A stretch of DNA of 64,000 bases from Dactylosporangium siamense. GTDB taxonomy: Bacteria > Actinomycetota > Actinomycetes > Mycobacteriales > Micromonosporaceae. This document shows positions 1 to 9,202 of the stretch, piece after piece. The first letter of the stretch is position 1. Every line of letters starts with the position of its first letter. The translations under genes and the position numbers were made by a program. The notes under the pieces were generated by a model. It was not told the origin of the DNA. It was given only the letters and a program-made list of their open reading frames with translations, and made no database searches. The stretch is from assembly GCF_016862795.1 (NCBI RefSeq), contig NZ_BONQ01000021.1:1-64000 (forward strand), read 5' to 3'.

Positions 1-442
1 CCTGGAGGTTGCCGGGCACGCCCGGCGTGCCCGCGGGGGTCGTCGGCGTGGTGCCGCCGCCGCAGGAGGCGCCGTTGAGCGTGCAGTTGGTGGGGGTGCC
101 GCTGCCGGCGGCGATGAACCCGAAGCTGGCCGTGCCACCGGGGGCGATCGTGCCGTTCCAGGTGCTGGCGAAGCTCACGTGCCCGGAGGTGCCGGTCCGG
201 TTCGCGTCCCAGGACGAGCTGACGGAGGTGCCACTGGGCAGGTCGAAGGCGACCGTCCAGCCGTTGATCGTGCTGGTGGTGCCGTTGGTGATCGTGTACT
301 TGGCCTCGTAGCCGGAACCCCAGGTGGAGGTTTGGACGAAGGCCGCGGTGGCGGGCGCGGCCAAAGCCGGCGTCGCGGCGACGATGACGGTGGCCGCGGC
401 CGTTGCCAGGGCAGCCGCGATCACCCCGATTCGCAGTCTCAT
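1..442 (-). CDS. Secreted CBM2 carbohydrate-binding protein, 5' part only
   Basis: The reverse strand starts with ATG at 442 and runs off the window after 147 codons. Residues 1-28 form a Sec signal peptide: MRLR, a long Ala/Val/Thr core and a PALA-A cleavage site. Residues about 33-125 look like a family 2 cellulose/chitin-binding module, with the STWGSGYEA, NGWTVAFDLP and FASTWNGTI patches. The usual N-terminal Cys of CBM2 seems to be missing, while two Cys near the end of the module remain. A Gly/Thr/Pro linker follows, and the reading ends in GVPGNLQ, which often begins a fibronectin type III domain, so a catalytic domain (chitinase, cellulase or similar) probably lies outside the window. 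AGGCAGGT lies just upstream of the ATG. Confidence 0.8.
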   Translation of the reverse strand, partial: MRLRIGVIAAALATAAATVIVAATPALAAPATAAFVQTSTWGSGYEAKYTITNGTTSTINGWTVAFDLPSGTSVSSSWDANRTGTSGHVSFASTWNGTIAPGGTASFGFIAAGSGTPTNCTLNGASCGGGTTPTTPAGTPGVPGNLQ

Positions 443-480
443 TGCAGACCTGCCTCGGACTCGAACGAGATGGGGGATGT

Positions 481-542
481 AGGGCGCCCTAGCGCTGGAC
501 ATTACGCGAAGGTTTGTTAACAGTAAAGATGTCGATCGATCG
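481..542. promoter_or_regulatory. Palindrome-rich divergent promoter region
   Basis: The gap between the CBM2 gene (minus) and the helicase gene (plus) holds three short perfect palindromes: AGGGCGCCCT (481-490), TGTTAACA (515-522) and CGATCGATCG (533-542). The middle one sits in an AT-richer patch that could be the CBM2 promoter or an operator. Function is inferred only from position. Confidence 0.3.
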
Positions 543-591
543 GCTGGTTTTGTCTCGCAGTTGATCAGTGCGGAGTGTCGTACCCGGCCAC

Positions 592-605
592 TACGCTCGG
601 CACCG
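592..605 (+). promoter_or_regulatory. -10 box of a leaderless promoter for the DUF4011 helicase
   Basis: TACGCT (592-597) lies 7 bases before GTG at 605, and no Shine-Dalgarno is visible. This fits transcription starting at the start codon. Confidence 0.5.
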
Positions 606-3600
606 TGAACGGACAGACGCGGGCGACGCTCGTGCAGGAAGCCTCAAGACGGTGGCGCTCCCAGCTCATCGACCTGGGCGGGCGCAACACGCTGCTGTAT
701 TACAAGGATCTGCGCTCGGGCACGCTGGACCTGTCCGCGGCCGACCCGGTCGCGGTCGCCGCGCTGCTCGGCGGGCGCACCATGTCGCTCAGCCAGTTGT
801 TCACCCGATCCTCCGCGAAACGCGCCGGTGCGGTGCCCGTCGAGGCGCCGGAGTCCGTGCCCGCGTCCGAGGAGACCGCCCTGGATCAAGGTGCTGAGCC
901 TGATCCGACCGCGTCGCGGCTGGTGGACTCGGGGCAGCCTGCCATCGGGCGGGCGAAGGTGCCCTCGGCCCCTGTCGTCGAGCCGGTTGACGCCGTTGCC
1001 GATCCACCCGTCGAGCCGGCTGAGCCGGTCGAGCCGGTTGAGGCGGTCGAGCCGGTCGAGGCGGCCGAGCCTGACGAGGGGCCGGCGCTCACGCACGCCG
1101 CCGCCGTCAAGCGGGCGCGCACGATCAGGAACAAGGCGCGCGAGCTGGCCGAGGAGCGCGGCATCGAGACGTGCTTCGTGGCGATCGGCAGCGCGACCTG
1201 GACCCCGGCCGCCGGCAGCGGCGTGCCCGCCGCGCCGGTTTTGCTGCGCTCCGCCCAGCTGCGGGCCCGTGGCGCCGCCGAGGACGACTTCGAGCTGAGC
1301 GTCCACGGCGACACCGAGGTCAACCCGACCCTGCTGCAGCTGCTCGAGGAGGAGTTCGGCGTCCAGGTCGACGCCGACGAGCTCGAGGAGCTGATCAACT
1401 ACACCGCCGGGTTCGACCCGCAGCCGCTGTATGAGCGCCTGGTCAAGGAGGCCTCCGGCCGGGTCCGCGGCTTCACCGTCGGCCCGCGGTGCGTTCTCGG
1501 CACGTTCTCCTACGCGAAGCTGCCGATGGTCAACGACCTGCGGGTCGCCGCCACCGCGCTGGAGGGCCACGAGATCATCGCCGCGATCGCCGGTGACGGC
1601 GAGGCGCAGCGACGGCTGCACGCGACCGGCGCGGTCCAGCCCGACGACCCCGACCTGATCGCCCCGGTCGACGAGTTCCTGGTGCTGGACGCGGACTCCT
1701 CGCAGAACTACGCGATCAACGCGGTCCTCTCCGGGCAGCACAGCGTGATCAAGGGCCCGCCCGGCACCGGCAAGAGCCAGACCATCGCCAACCTCATCGC
1801 ATCGCTGGTCGCCCGTGGCAAGCGGGTCCTGTTCGTGGCGGAGAAGCGGGCCGCGATCACCGCCGTCACCGACCGGCTCGCCCGGCGGGGACTCGGCAGC
1901 CTGGTCATGGACGTCCACGACGGCACCACCTCGCGGCGCCGGGTCGCCGCCGACCTCAAGGCCGCGTTCGACTCCGCCGCCAGGATCGCCCAGCCCGACC
2001 TCAGCGTCCTGCACGAGACCCTGACCACGAAGCGGGCCCAGCTCAACGGGCACGACGAGGCGCTGCACCAGGTCCGCGAGCCGTGGGGCGTCAGCGCGTA
2101 TCAGTCGCAGAGCGCCCTCGTCGACCTGTCCGCGACGGTGCGGCCGATGACGCCGGTGCGGCTGCGCGGGCAGACCCTCACCGCCCTCGACGCCGGCACC
2201 GCCCGCCGGGTCCGCGAGCAGCTGCGTGACTTCGCCGCGCTGGGCGGGTTCACGCTGACCGCCCAGCAGTCGGGTTGGGTGGGTGCCGCCGTGCGTACCC
2301 CCGCCGACGCCGAAGCCGCGTTCGACCTCGCCGAGCGGCTCGCCGAGCGGACCCTGCCCGCGGCCCGTCCGGGGTTGCGGCACGTCCAGGAGCAGACCGG
2401 CCTGCGCGCCCCCGCCGACCTGGCCGGCTGGCGCAACCTGTTCGGCTTCCTCGACGGCGTCGCGGCGACACTGACCCAGTTCCACGAGGACGTGTTCCGG
2501 GTCGATCTGGCCACCCACATCGCCTCCGCCGCCGATGCCGCGTGGCGCAAGGAGCACGCGGGGCAGCCCGGCACCGACGCGGGCTGGCTCACCCGCCGCC
2601 GCATGCGCAAGCAGGCCGCCCAGCTGTGGCGTGGCCCCGGCAAGCCCAGCCGGCAGCAGCTGTTCACCGGGTTGACGACCGCCCTCACCCAGCGGGCGCA
2701 GTGGACCCGCGCCACCGCCGACGGCGGCCCGCCCCGCCTGCCGGCCGAGCTCGGCCGGGCCAGGGCCGCCTTCGAGCAGCTGGACGGGCAGGTCGCGCAG
2801 CTGCAGCGGCACGTGCCGCACATCGCCCTTGCCGGCCTGGACCTCGACCGGCTGGCCGCGGTCCTGTCGGGACTGGCCGGCGACGAGCGCACCCTGCGCA
2901 AGATCCCGCGCCTCAACGAGCTCGGCGCCGCGTTCACCGGACTGGGCCTCGACCAGCTCGTCGCCGACCTCGCCGGCCGCCGCCCCGACGCCGACCTGGC
3001 CGCCGCCGTCTTCGACGCGTGCTGGCACGCCTCGATCCTGCAGCACCTCAACTTCACCGACCCCCGCATCGGCGCCTTCGACGGGCCGCTGCACACCCGC
3101 ACCGTCGAGGAGTTCCGCGCCGCGGACCGGGCGCACATCGACGCGACCGCCAGCCGCGTCCTGCGGGCCGTCGCCGAGCACATCACCCGCACCCGGGACC
3201 AGCACCCGGACGAGAGCCGCCTGGTCGAGCACCAGGCCAACCTCAAGCGCCGGCACCTGCCGATCCGCCAGCTCTTCGCGACCGCCCCGCACATGCTGAC
3301 CGCGCTGCGCCCATGCTGGGCGATGAGCCCGCTGATCGTGTCGCAGCTGCTGCCCGCCGAGGCGGACCTGTTCGACGTCGTCGTCTTCGACGAGGCCAGC
3401 CAGGTCACGCCCGCCGACGCGGTCCCGGCGCTACTGCGGGCCCGGCAGGTCGTCGTCGCCGGTGACGAGCACCAGCTGCCGCCGACGTCGTTCTTCACCG
3501 CCGCGGAGGACGGCGGGGGCGCCGACCCGCTCGGCGTCAGGGCCGACGGCTCGATCGACCTGTCGCTCACCTCCGGCTACGAGTCGGTGCTGGACGTGCT

Positions 3601-5047
3601 GACGGCGCTGCTGCCGGCGTACCTGCTGCGCTGGCACTACCGCAGCCAGGACGACCGCCTCATCGGCTTCTCCAACGCCCACATCTACGAGCGCTCGCTG
3701 GTCACGTTCCCAGGCACGGCCGGTGCCGGCTCGGTGCAGCACGTCCACGTCGCATTTGATGCAGGAAACACCGACACGGACAGCGTGACCGCGGAGGTCG
3801 ACCGGGTCGTCGAGCTCGCGCTGCGGCACGCCCAGCTGCACCCGAGCGAGTCCCTCGGCGTGATCACCATGGGCATCGTCCACGCCGACCGCATCGACCT
3901 CGCCCTGCGCAAGGCGCTGTCGGCCCGCCCCGAGCTGCACGCGTTCTTCTCCGAGTCCGCCGCCGAGCCGTTCTTCGTGAAGAACCTCGAGCGCGTCCAG
4001 GGCGACGAGCGCGACGCGATCATCCTGTCCATCGGCTACGGCAAGAACGCCGCCGGCCAGCTGCCCTACCGCTTCGGCCCGCTCCTGCTCCCCGGCGGCG
4101 AGCGGCGGCTCAACGTCGCCGTCACCCGCGCCCGCCGCCGGATGACCCTGGTCAGCTCGTTCACCGCGGCCGACATGGACCCGGCCCGCAGCACGTCGGA
4201 GGGCGTGCGCCTGCTGCGCGCGTATCTCGAATACACGGAGTCCGGCGGCACGTCCCTCAGCGGCGCCGCCGCCGACCGCGTCCAGCCCGACGCCTTCGAG
4301 GCCGACGTCCTCGCCCGCCTCACCGCCGCCGGCATCCCCGTCACGGCCCGCTTCGGCGTCGCCGGTGCCTTCATCGACTTCGCCTGCTCCCACCCGTCCG
4401 ACCCCGACGAGCTGGTCCTCGCCATCGAGACCGACGGCGCCACGTATCACTCCGCGAGCACCGCCCGCGACCGCGACCGCCTCCGGCAGGAGCAGCTCGA
4501 ACGCCTCGGCTGGCGCTATCACCGGATCTGGTCCACCGACTGGTTCGCCGACCCGGCCGCGGAGACCGCCCGCACCCGTGCCGCCTATGACGAGGCGGTC
4601 GCCGCCGTCGACGCCCGCCGCACCAACGAGCCGACCATCGTGTTGCACGTGCCGCCGCCGTCCCCGCCAGCTGTTTCGTCGGACCGCGCCCTGCCCCGTC
4701 CCGACTTCACCCCGGGCCGGCCGATCGCCGAGTATCCGGCCGCGGTGCTGGTCGACCTGATCCGCTGGATCGAGTCGGACACGCTGCTGCGGACGGAGGA
4801 GCAGGTGCTGGAGGAGGCCCGGCGGGAGCTCGGCTTCAAGCGCGGCGGCGCCCGGATCAACGCGGCGCTCGCCGAGGCTCTCCGGTCGTCCCGTTCGTCC
4901 GCCGCTCCTGCTGATTCTGCTGCTCCCGGTGCTTCCGCTCCGTCTGCTGCTTCGGCTGACCCGCCGGATGCCGATCGGACGATGATGCTGGAGTTGCCGG
5001 TGGAGGATGAGACCCGGTTTCTGCCGCAGCGGCCTGAGACGGATTGA
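605..5047 (+). CDS. DUF4011 / SF1 helicase / Vsr-like nuclease protein
   Basis: A 1480-residue protein. The N-terminus (WRSQLIDLGGRN..LLYYKDL) matches the start of DUF4011 proteins. An acidic Val-Glu-Pro repeat follows at about 125-155. Walker A is GPPGTGKSQT near residue 384, and a DEAS Walker B (VVFDEASQ) is near 927, with SF1 helicase blocks after it (GDEHQLPPT, RWHYRSQ, VQGDERD, NVAVTRAR). Residues about 1270-1315 look like a Vsr/MTES_1575-type endonuclease: ETDGATYH, an RDRDR patch, then LGWRYHRIWSTDWF. Proteins combining an SF1 helicase with a Vsr-like nuclease occur in known anti-phage systems, so defence is a reasonable inference, although no companion defence gene is present. A GTG at 575 is also in frame. 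I prefer 605 because of the leaderless -10 box and because it keeps the whole DUF4011 start. Confidence 0.85.
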   Translation: MNGQTRATLVQEASRRWRSQLIDLGGRNTLLYYKDLRSGTLDLSAADPVAVAALLGGRTMSLSQLFTRSSAKRAGAVPVEAPESVPASEETALDQGAEPDPTASRLVDSGQPAIGRAKVPSAPVVEPVDAVADPPVEPAEPVEPVEAVEPVEAAEPDEGPALTHAAAVKRARTIRNKARELAEERGIETCFVAIGSATWTPAAGSGVPAAPVLLRSAQLRARGAAEDDFELSVHGDTEVNPTLLQLLEEEFGVQVDADELEELINYTAGFDPQPLYERLVKEASGRVRGFTVGPRCVLGTFSYAKLPMVNDLRVAATALEGHEIIAAIAGDGEAQRRLHATGAVQPDDPDLIAPVDEFLVLDADSSQNYAINAVLSGQHSVIKGPPGTGKSQTIANLIASLVARGKRVLFVAEKRAAITAVTDRLARRGLGSLVMDVHDGTTSRRRVAADLKAAFDSAARIAQPDLSVLHETLTTKRAQLNGHDEALHQVREPWGVSAYQSQSALVDLSATVRPMTPVRLRGQTLTALDAGTARRVREQLRDFAALGGFTLTAQQSGWVGAAVRTPADAEAAFDLAERLAERTLPAARPGLRHVQEQTGLRAPADLAGWRNLFGFLDGVAATLTQFHEDVFRVDLATHIASAADAAWRKEHAGQPGTDAGWLTRRRMRKQAAQLWRGPGKPSRQQLFTGLTTALTQRAQWTRATADGGPPRLPAELGRARAAFEQLDGQVAQLQRHVPHIALAGLDLDRLAAVLSGLAGDERTLRKIPRLNELGAAFTGLGLDQLVADLAGRRPDADLAAAVFDACWHASILQHLNFTDPRIGAFDGPLHTRTVEEFRAADRAHIDATASRVLRAVAEHITRTRDQHPDESRLVEHQANLKRRHLPIRQLFATAPHMLTALRPCWAMSPLIVSQLLPAEADLFDVVVFDEASQVTPADAVPALLRARQVVVAGDEHQLPPTSFFTAAEDGGGADPLGVRADGSIDLSLTSGYESVLDVLTALLPAYLLRWHYRSQDDRLIGFSNAHIYERSLVTFPGTAGAGSVQHVHVAFDAGNTDTDSVTAEVDRVVELALRHAQLHPSESLGVITMGIVHADRIDLALRKALSARPELHAFFSESAAEPFFVKNLERVQGDERDAIILSIGYGKNAAGQLPYRFGPLLLPGGERRLNVAVTRARRRMTLVSSFTAADMDPARSTSEGVRLLRAYLEYTESGGTSLSGAAADRVQPDAFEADVLARLTAAGIPVTARFGVAGAFIDFACSHPSDPDELVLAIETDGATYHSASTARDRDRLRQEQLERLGWRYHRIWSTDWFADPAAETARTRAAYDEAVAAVDARRTNEPTIVLHVPPPSPPAVSSDRALPRPDFTPGRPIAEYPAAVLVDLIRWIESDTLLRTEEQVLEEARRELGFKRGGARINAALAEALRSSRSSAAPADSAAPGASAPSAASADPPDADRTMMLELPVEDETRFLPQRPETD

Positions 5048-5099
5048 GGGCTTTCCGCTGGTTGCGGTTCGCGGCTCCAGACCTTGAAATATTCGCCTA

Positions 5100-5250
5100 A
5101 CGGCGCGGGGCTTGATGGCACCGCCCGGCCTTCGGCCGTGCGACAGGGCGGCGTGGTCGCCCTGCCAAGCCAGGCCCGAACTCGCATGATCCAGGTCCGT
5201 CGAGGTCGTCATTCGGTGCTACAACACCGCCTTCAGCCAAAGAGCGAAAA
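5100..5250. repeat. Dispersed intergenic repeat, copy 1
   Basis: The segment around 5191-5220 (CCAGGTCCGTCGAGGTC, a G-to-A difference, then TCATTCGGTG) is nearly identical to 36107-36135 and to the reverse complement of about 36337-36365. The outward part (5119-5170, containing GCGACAGGGCGGCGTGGTCG) matches the reverse complement of about 36418-36440. Together these define a unit of roughly 150-170 bp present three times in the window. Confidence 0.65.
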
Positions 5251-5264
5251 CCATCGATTGCTGG

Positions 5265-5349
5265 ACTGGTACCAGTGCTCCGGAACGGAAATCTTGAACT
5301 ACCCGGTGGATCAGTGACCGCGGGCGGTCAGTAATCCACCGGGTAGTTC
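5265..5349. repeat. Structured tail of repeat copy 1: two hairpins
   Basis: The first hairpin is the perfect palindrome ACTGGTACCAGT (5265-5276). The second has 16-bp outer arms (5296-5311 and 5334-5349) around exactly 22 bases, which contain an inner stem TGACCG / CGGTCA closed by a CGGG loop (5315-5330). The same plan recurs at 36168-36244 with different stem sequences. Confidence 0.65.
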
Positions 5350-5485
5350 GAAACGTCGGGTCCGGCGGCCGGGCGGGACCCCTTGCGCGAACGTGGATAT
5401 TTGAAGGTCTGGTCGGAGTCCCTACGCGAACCGCAACCAGCGACCTTCCACACGAAGGGGCGCGATGGCCGCCCGGACGGCCAGA

Positions 5486-5514
5486 AAGGGCGGGCCCAGG
5501 TCGGGCCCGCCCTT
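5486..5514 (-). terminator. Terminator after the rhamnosidase gene
   Basis: Perfect 12-bp stem AAGGGCGGGCCC / GGGCCCGCCCTT with a 5-base loop. Read on the minus strand it ends in a T-rich run. It lies 27 bases past the rhamnosidase stop. Confidence 0.75.
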
Positions 5515-5540
5515 CGCGGTGGAGCTGAAAACCAGGCCGA

Positions 5541-8500
5541 CTACACCGGAGCAGTGAACGTGTAGGAGCCCGCCGGCACCAGGAACGTCGCCGATCCCGA
5601 CGGCACAGCCTGGCCCGGAGCCACGATCGAGCCGGGCTGCGAGGTGGGCACCTTCACCGTCGCCGAGGCGCCGGCCGGCACGGTGACCCGCAAGGTCAAG
5701 ACGCCGCCGGAGGTCGACCAGTCGCTGACCGCGAGCCCGTACGGCGTCTCGTACGACGACTTCGCCGAGGTGAGGCCGCCGCCCGGCTGCGGCGCGACGA
5801 GCAGCGACGCGTAACCGGGGGAGGCCGGACCGAGGCCGCCGACCTGGCGGTACAGGAAGTCGCCGACGGAACCGAGCCCGTAGTGGTTGAAGGAGTTCAT
5901 GCCGGCGTCCTGGAAGGAGCCGTCGGTGCGGATGCCGTCCCAGCGCTCCCAGATCGTGGTCGCGCCGCGGCTGTTCATGTACCCCCAGCCGGGGTAGCCG
6001 GGCTGGAGCAGGATCTGGTAGGCCGTGTCCGCGTGGCCGGTGTTGGCGAGGACCGGCAGGAGGTTCTCGACGCCGAGGAAGCCGACGGACAGGTGGCCGC
6101 TGGTGGCGGCGACCTTGGCGACCAGCTTGTCCGCCAGTTGCGCGTTGCGCGACGACGGCACCAGACCGAAGGCCAGGGCCAGGACGTAGCCGGTCTGGGT
6201 GTTGCCGGACACGGTCCCGTCGGCGGCGACGAAGCGGGAGGTGAACGCCGCGCCCACCTGGTCGGCGAGGGTGCCGTAGGAGGCGGCCTGCGCGGTCCGG
6301 CCCGTGGCCGCGGCCATGCGGGACACCAGGCGGGCCGACCAGGCGAAGAACGCCGTGGAGATGACGTCCTGCGCGGTGTTGTCGTTCACGTTGAGCCAGT
6401 CGCCGTAGGTGGACTGGTTGCGGATCAGGTCGCTGCCCGACGTGGAGCGCAGGTAGTCGACCCAGCGGGCCATCGCGTCGAAGTGCTCGTCGACGACGCG
6501 GATGTCGCCGTGGCGCTGCCAGAGGGTGTAGGGGACGATGACGCCCGCGTCGCCCCAGCCGGCGGTGCCGGCGCCGCAGCAGACGGCCGGTGCGACGTCG
6601 GTGAAGGCACCGTCGGCGCGCTGGGCGTCGGTGAGGTCGTCGGCGAACTTGTCGAGGAAGCCCTGGACGTCGACGTTGAAGGTGGAGGTGCCGGCGAAGA
6701 TCGCGATGTCGCCGGTCCAGCCGAGCCGCTCGTCGCGCTGCGGGCAGTCGGTGGGGATGGACAGCATGTTGGAGCGTTCGCCCCACAGGATGTTGTGCTG
6801 CAGCTGGTTGACCAGGGCGTTCGAGGTGGTGAGGGTGCCCAGCTGGGAGCCGGAGGTCCAGGCGGCCAGGCCGGTGACGGTGTCCGCGGTCGGGGTGAAG
6901 CCGGCCGGGAGCCCGGTGAGCTCGACGTAGCGATACCCGTGCACCGTGAAGCGCGGTTCGTAGGTCTCGGCGCTGCCCGTGCCCGCGAGCGTGAAGCGAT
7001 CGGTGGCCTGGGCCGCACGCAGGTTGGTCGTGTAGAGCTGCCCGCCGGTCAGGACCTCGGCGTGGCGGATCTGGACGGTGGTGCCGGCCGGGCCGGTGAC
7101 CGAGATCCGGTTCCAGCCGGTGAAGTTCTGGCCCATGTCGAAGATCCACACCCCGGCCGAGGGCTGCGTGACGGCCACGGGACGGAACTGCTGCTGGACG
7201 GAGACGCCGTTGTCGACCTGCGAGACCAGGTTGGGCTTGGCGCCCGAACGCACGGCCACGGTCGGCCACGCCGAGTCGTCGAAACCGAAGCCGTCCCAGT
7301 TCGCCACGGCGAGCCGGGCATCGTAGGTCTCGCCGTGGTACAGGTCGTCGGCGCGGATCGGCCCGCTGGTGACCTTCCAGGTGTTGTCGGTGCGCACGGT
7401 CGAGGTGGTGCCGTCGGTGTAGGTCAACATCAGCTGCGCGGAGTACCACGGCTGCGTGCCGTACTTCTGGCTGCCGGCGAACCCGAGGCTGCCGGAGTAC
7501 CAGCCGTTGCCCAACCAGGCGCCCAGCGCGTTGGCGCCCTGGCGGATCTGGCCGGTGACGTCGTACTCCTTGTACTGGACGCGCTTGTTGTAGTCGGTCC
7601 ACCCGGGGGCGAGGACGTCGGTGCCGACGCGGGCGCCGTTGAGCCGGGTCTCGTGCAGGCCCAGCGCGGTGGTCAGCAGGCGCGCGGACGCGACCGGCTT
7701 GCTCACCGTGAAGCCCTTGCGCACCAGGGGAGCGGCCTTGGCGATGGAGACGTTGGCGCCCCAGGGGCCGGTGCCGTAGGTGGCCACGGCGCGGGCCGCG
7801 GGCCAGGAGCTGTCGTTGAAGCCGCCGGTGTTCCAGCCGGCGGGCGCGGTGGTGGAGGCCTTCCACGACGTGTCGGTCACCAGCGTCGCGCCGGTCAGCT
7901 TGGCGATCATCCCGGCCGGTGACTGCGTGGTGTTTTCGGATGCGATGGCGATGGTGTTGGTACCGGCAACGAGCCGGCTCCTGATGTCGATCGCGGTCGC
8001 CTGCTGCCACGACTGGTACACCCGCGGCGACGTGCTGACCTGGGTGCCGTTGACCCACACGTCGGCGGTGTCGTCGCCGGTGACGACCAGGGTCGCGGTG
8101 GCGGGCACGGAGGCGAGCGTGAACGTGCGGCGGAAGTACCGGTTCGCCGGCGGCACGCCCGCGGCGGGGTCACCCTCCGGGTACCAGATCCAGGTGGCGC
8201 CGGACAGGTCGGCGGTGACGGCGGCCTGCCCGATGAAGTCGCCGGTCCACTCGGTCGCCGGCGCGCGCAGGCCGGTCTCGAAGGACCAGGTGGGGCTCCA
8301 CGCGCTGACCCGGCCCTGGGTGTCCCAGACGCGGACCTTCCAGGTGTAGCGCTTCATGGACTGCAGCGCCGGGCCGGTGTAGACGACGTCGACCTGCTGC
8401 CCGGACGGGACCCGGCCGCTGTTCCAGACGCCGTCGACGGACAGCTCGTAGGCCGCCTGCCGCTGCTGGTCGACGGTCGAGGCGAGCTTCCAGCCGAAGC

Positions 8501-9179
8501 GGGGCTGGGCGGCGTCGACGCCGAGGGGGTTGGCGCGGTGCTCGACGGTGCCGCTCGCCACGCTCAGCGGCGACGCCGCGTTCGGGTCGGGCGAGACGAC
8601 GTTCGAGTTCCACGGGCTGATGCCGTACGCGCCGAGATCGGCGGCGGCGGGCCAGCCGCTGTCGGCGAACCCGGGCTGCTCCCAGCCGGACGGCACGGTC
8701 TGGAACGCCTTCCAGCTGCCGTCGGTGCTCACGTCGGTGGTGCCGCCGGCCGTGACGACGTGCACCTTGCCGATCAGACCGGCCGGGCCGGCGGCCGTGT
8801 TGCGGGCCGCGACGGCCAGGGTGTTGGTGCCGCTGACCAGGGCGGACTGCAGGTCGACGTAGAGCGCGTTCTTCCAGGAGTCGGTGACCCGTGGGGACGC
8901 CGCGACGGGCTTGCCGTTGAGCCACACGTCGACGGTGTCGTCGCCGGTGACGACCAGCTGCGCCTCGGTGACCGCGCCGGCGGCGACGGTGAAGTTCTTG
9001 CGGAAGTAGCGGTACGCGGCGGGCGCGCTGGTGGCCGGGCTGCCCTCCGGGTACCAGACCCAGTGCGCTCCGGAGAGGCTGACCGGCGTCGCGGCGGCGG
9101 CCGGCGTGGACGGTGCGGCGAGGAGTGCGGCGAGCAGAACGAGCGCGGTGGCGCCCGCGCGGCGTCTCTTCAGGCGCAT
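5541..9179 (-). CDS. Secreted alpha-L-rhamnosidase, GH78
   Basis: A 1212-residue exported enzyme predicted to remove terminal alpha-L-rhamnose from plant or microbial glycans. It starts at ATG 9179, preceded by AGGAGC. Residues 1-30 are a signal peptide (LKRRR, then a hydrophobic core ending PAAAA). Two related jelly-roll modules occur, at about 35-150 and 320-430: both have W-x-WYPEG, FRxxFT, VVTGDDT-DVWxNG, and a SPRV..SW patch followed by GTNT.A.A. Between them is an Ig-like region (AAQPRFGWKL, RYTWKVRVWD). The GH78 core carries DCPQRDERLGWTGD and the downstream TTIWERWDG, both holding conserved acidic residues of this family. A Bac_rhamnosid_C-type domain closes the protein. The gene is monocistronic, with a strong terminator downstream and a LacI-type operator pair upstream. 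Confidence 0.92.
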   Translation of the reverse strand: MRLKRRRAGATALVLLAALLAAPSTPAAAATPVSLSGAHWVWYPEGSPATSAPAAYRYFRKNFTVAAGAVTEAQLVVTGDDTVDVWLNGKPVAASPRVTDSWKNALYVDLQSALVSGTNTLAVAARNTAAGPAGLIGKVHVVTAGGTTDVSTDGSWKAFQTVPSGWEQPGFADSGWPAAADLGAYGISPWNSNVVSPDPNAASPLSVASGTVEHRANPLGVDAAQPRFGWKLASTVDQQRQAAYELSVDGVWNSGRVPSGQQVDVVYTGPALQSMKRYTWKVRVWDTQGRVSAWSPTWSFETGLRAPATEWTGDFIGQAAVTADLSGATWIWYPEGDPAAGVPPANRYFRRTFTLASVPATATLVVTGDDTADVWVNGTQVSTSPRVYQSWQQATAIDIRSRLVAGTNTIAIASENTTQSPAGMIAKLTGATLVTDTSWKASTTAPAGWNTGGFNDSSWPAARAVATYGTGPWGANVSIAKAAPLVRKGFTVSKPVASARLLTTALGLHETRLNGARVGTDVLAPGWTDYNKRVQYKEYDVTGQIRQGANALGAWLGNGWYSGSLGFAGSQKYGTQPWYSAQLMLTYTDGTTSTVRTDNTWKVTSGPIRADDLYHGETYDARLAVANWDGFGFDDSAWPTVAVRSGAKPNLVSQVDNGVSVQQQFRPVAVTQPSAGVWIFDMGQNFTGWNRISVTGPAGTTVQIRHAEVLTGGQLYTTNLRAAQATDRFTLAGTGSAETYEPRFTVHGYRYVELTGLPAGFTPTADTVTGLAAWTSGSQLGTLTTSNALVNQLQHNILWGERSNMLSIPTDCPQRDERLGWTGDIAIFAGTSTFNVDVQGFLDKFADDLTDAQRADGAFTDVAPAVCCGAGTAGWGDAGVIVPYTLWQRHGDIRVVDEHFDAMARWVDYLRSTSGSDLIRNQSTYGDWLNVNDNTAQDVISTAFFAWSARLVSRMAAATGRTAQAASYGTLADQVGAAFTSRFVAADGTVSGNTQTGYVLALAFGLVPSSRNAQLADKLVAKVAATSGHLSVGFLGVENLLPVLANTGHADTAYQILLQPGYPGWGYMNSRGATTIWERWDGIRTDGSFQDAGMNSFNHYGLGSVGDFLYRQVGGLGPASPGYASLLVAPQPGGGLTSAKSSYETPYGLAVSDWSTSGGVLTLRVTVPAGASATVKVPTSQPGSIVAPGQAVPSGSATFLVPAGSYTFTAPV

Positions 9180-9202
9180 GGCGGTGCTCCTGTCAATATG
9201 TG

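Larger units (their letters stand above)
5057..5441. repeat. MITE-like element bounded by inverted repeats
   Basis: The non-coding stretch after the helicase is bracketed by inverted repeats. GCTGGTTGCGGTTCGCG (5057-5073) is the perfect complement of 5425-5441, and the next bases also pair imperfectly (AGACCTTGAAAT at 5080-5091 against ATTTGAAGGTCT at about 5399-5410). Inside lie one copy of a dispersed repeat (about 5100-5250), a 12-bp palindrome (5265-5276) and a long double hairpin (5296-5349). No transposase is encoded. It could be a non-autonomous mobile element or a structured 3' region. Confidence 0.6.

Noticed and set aside
644-3292. Long minus-strand frame opposite the helicase gene
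   Set aside because: Composition is the usual shadow of a high-GC gene (Gly/Arg/Ala-rich, no domains), while the plus frame has clear helicase motifs.
5883-7922. 679-codon plus-strand frame opposite the rhamnosidase
   Set aside because: Shadow frame; the rhamnosidase motifs are unambiguous on the minus strand.
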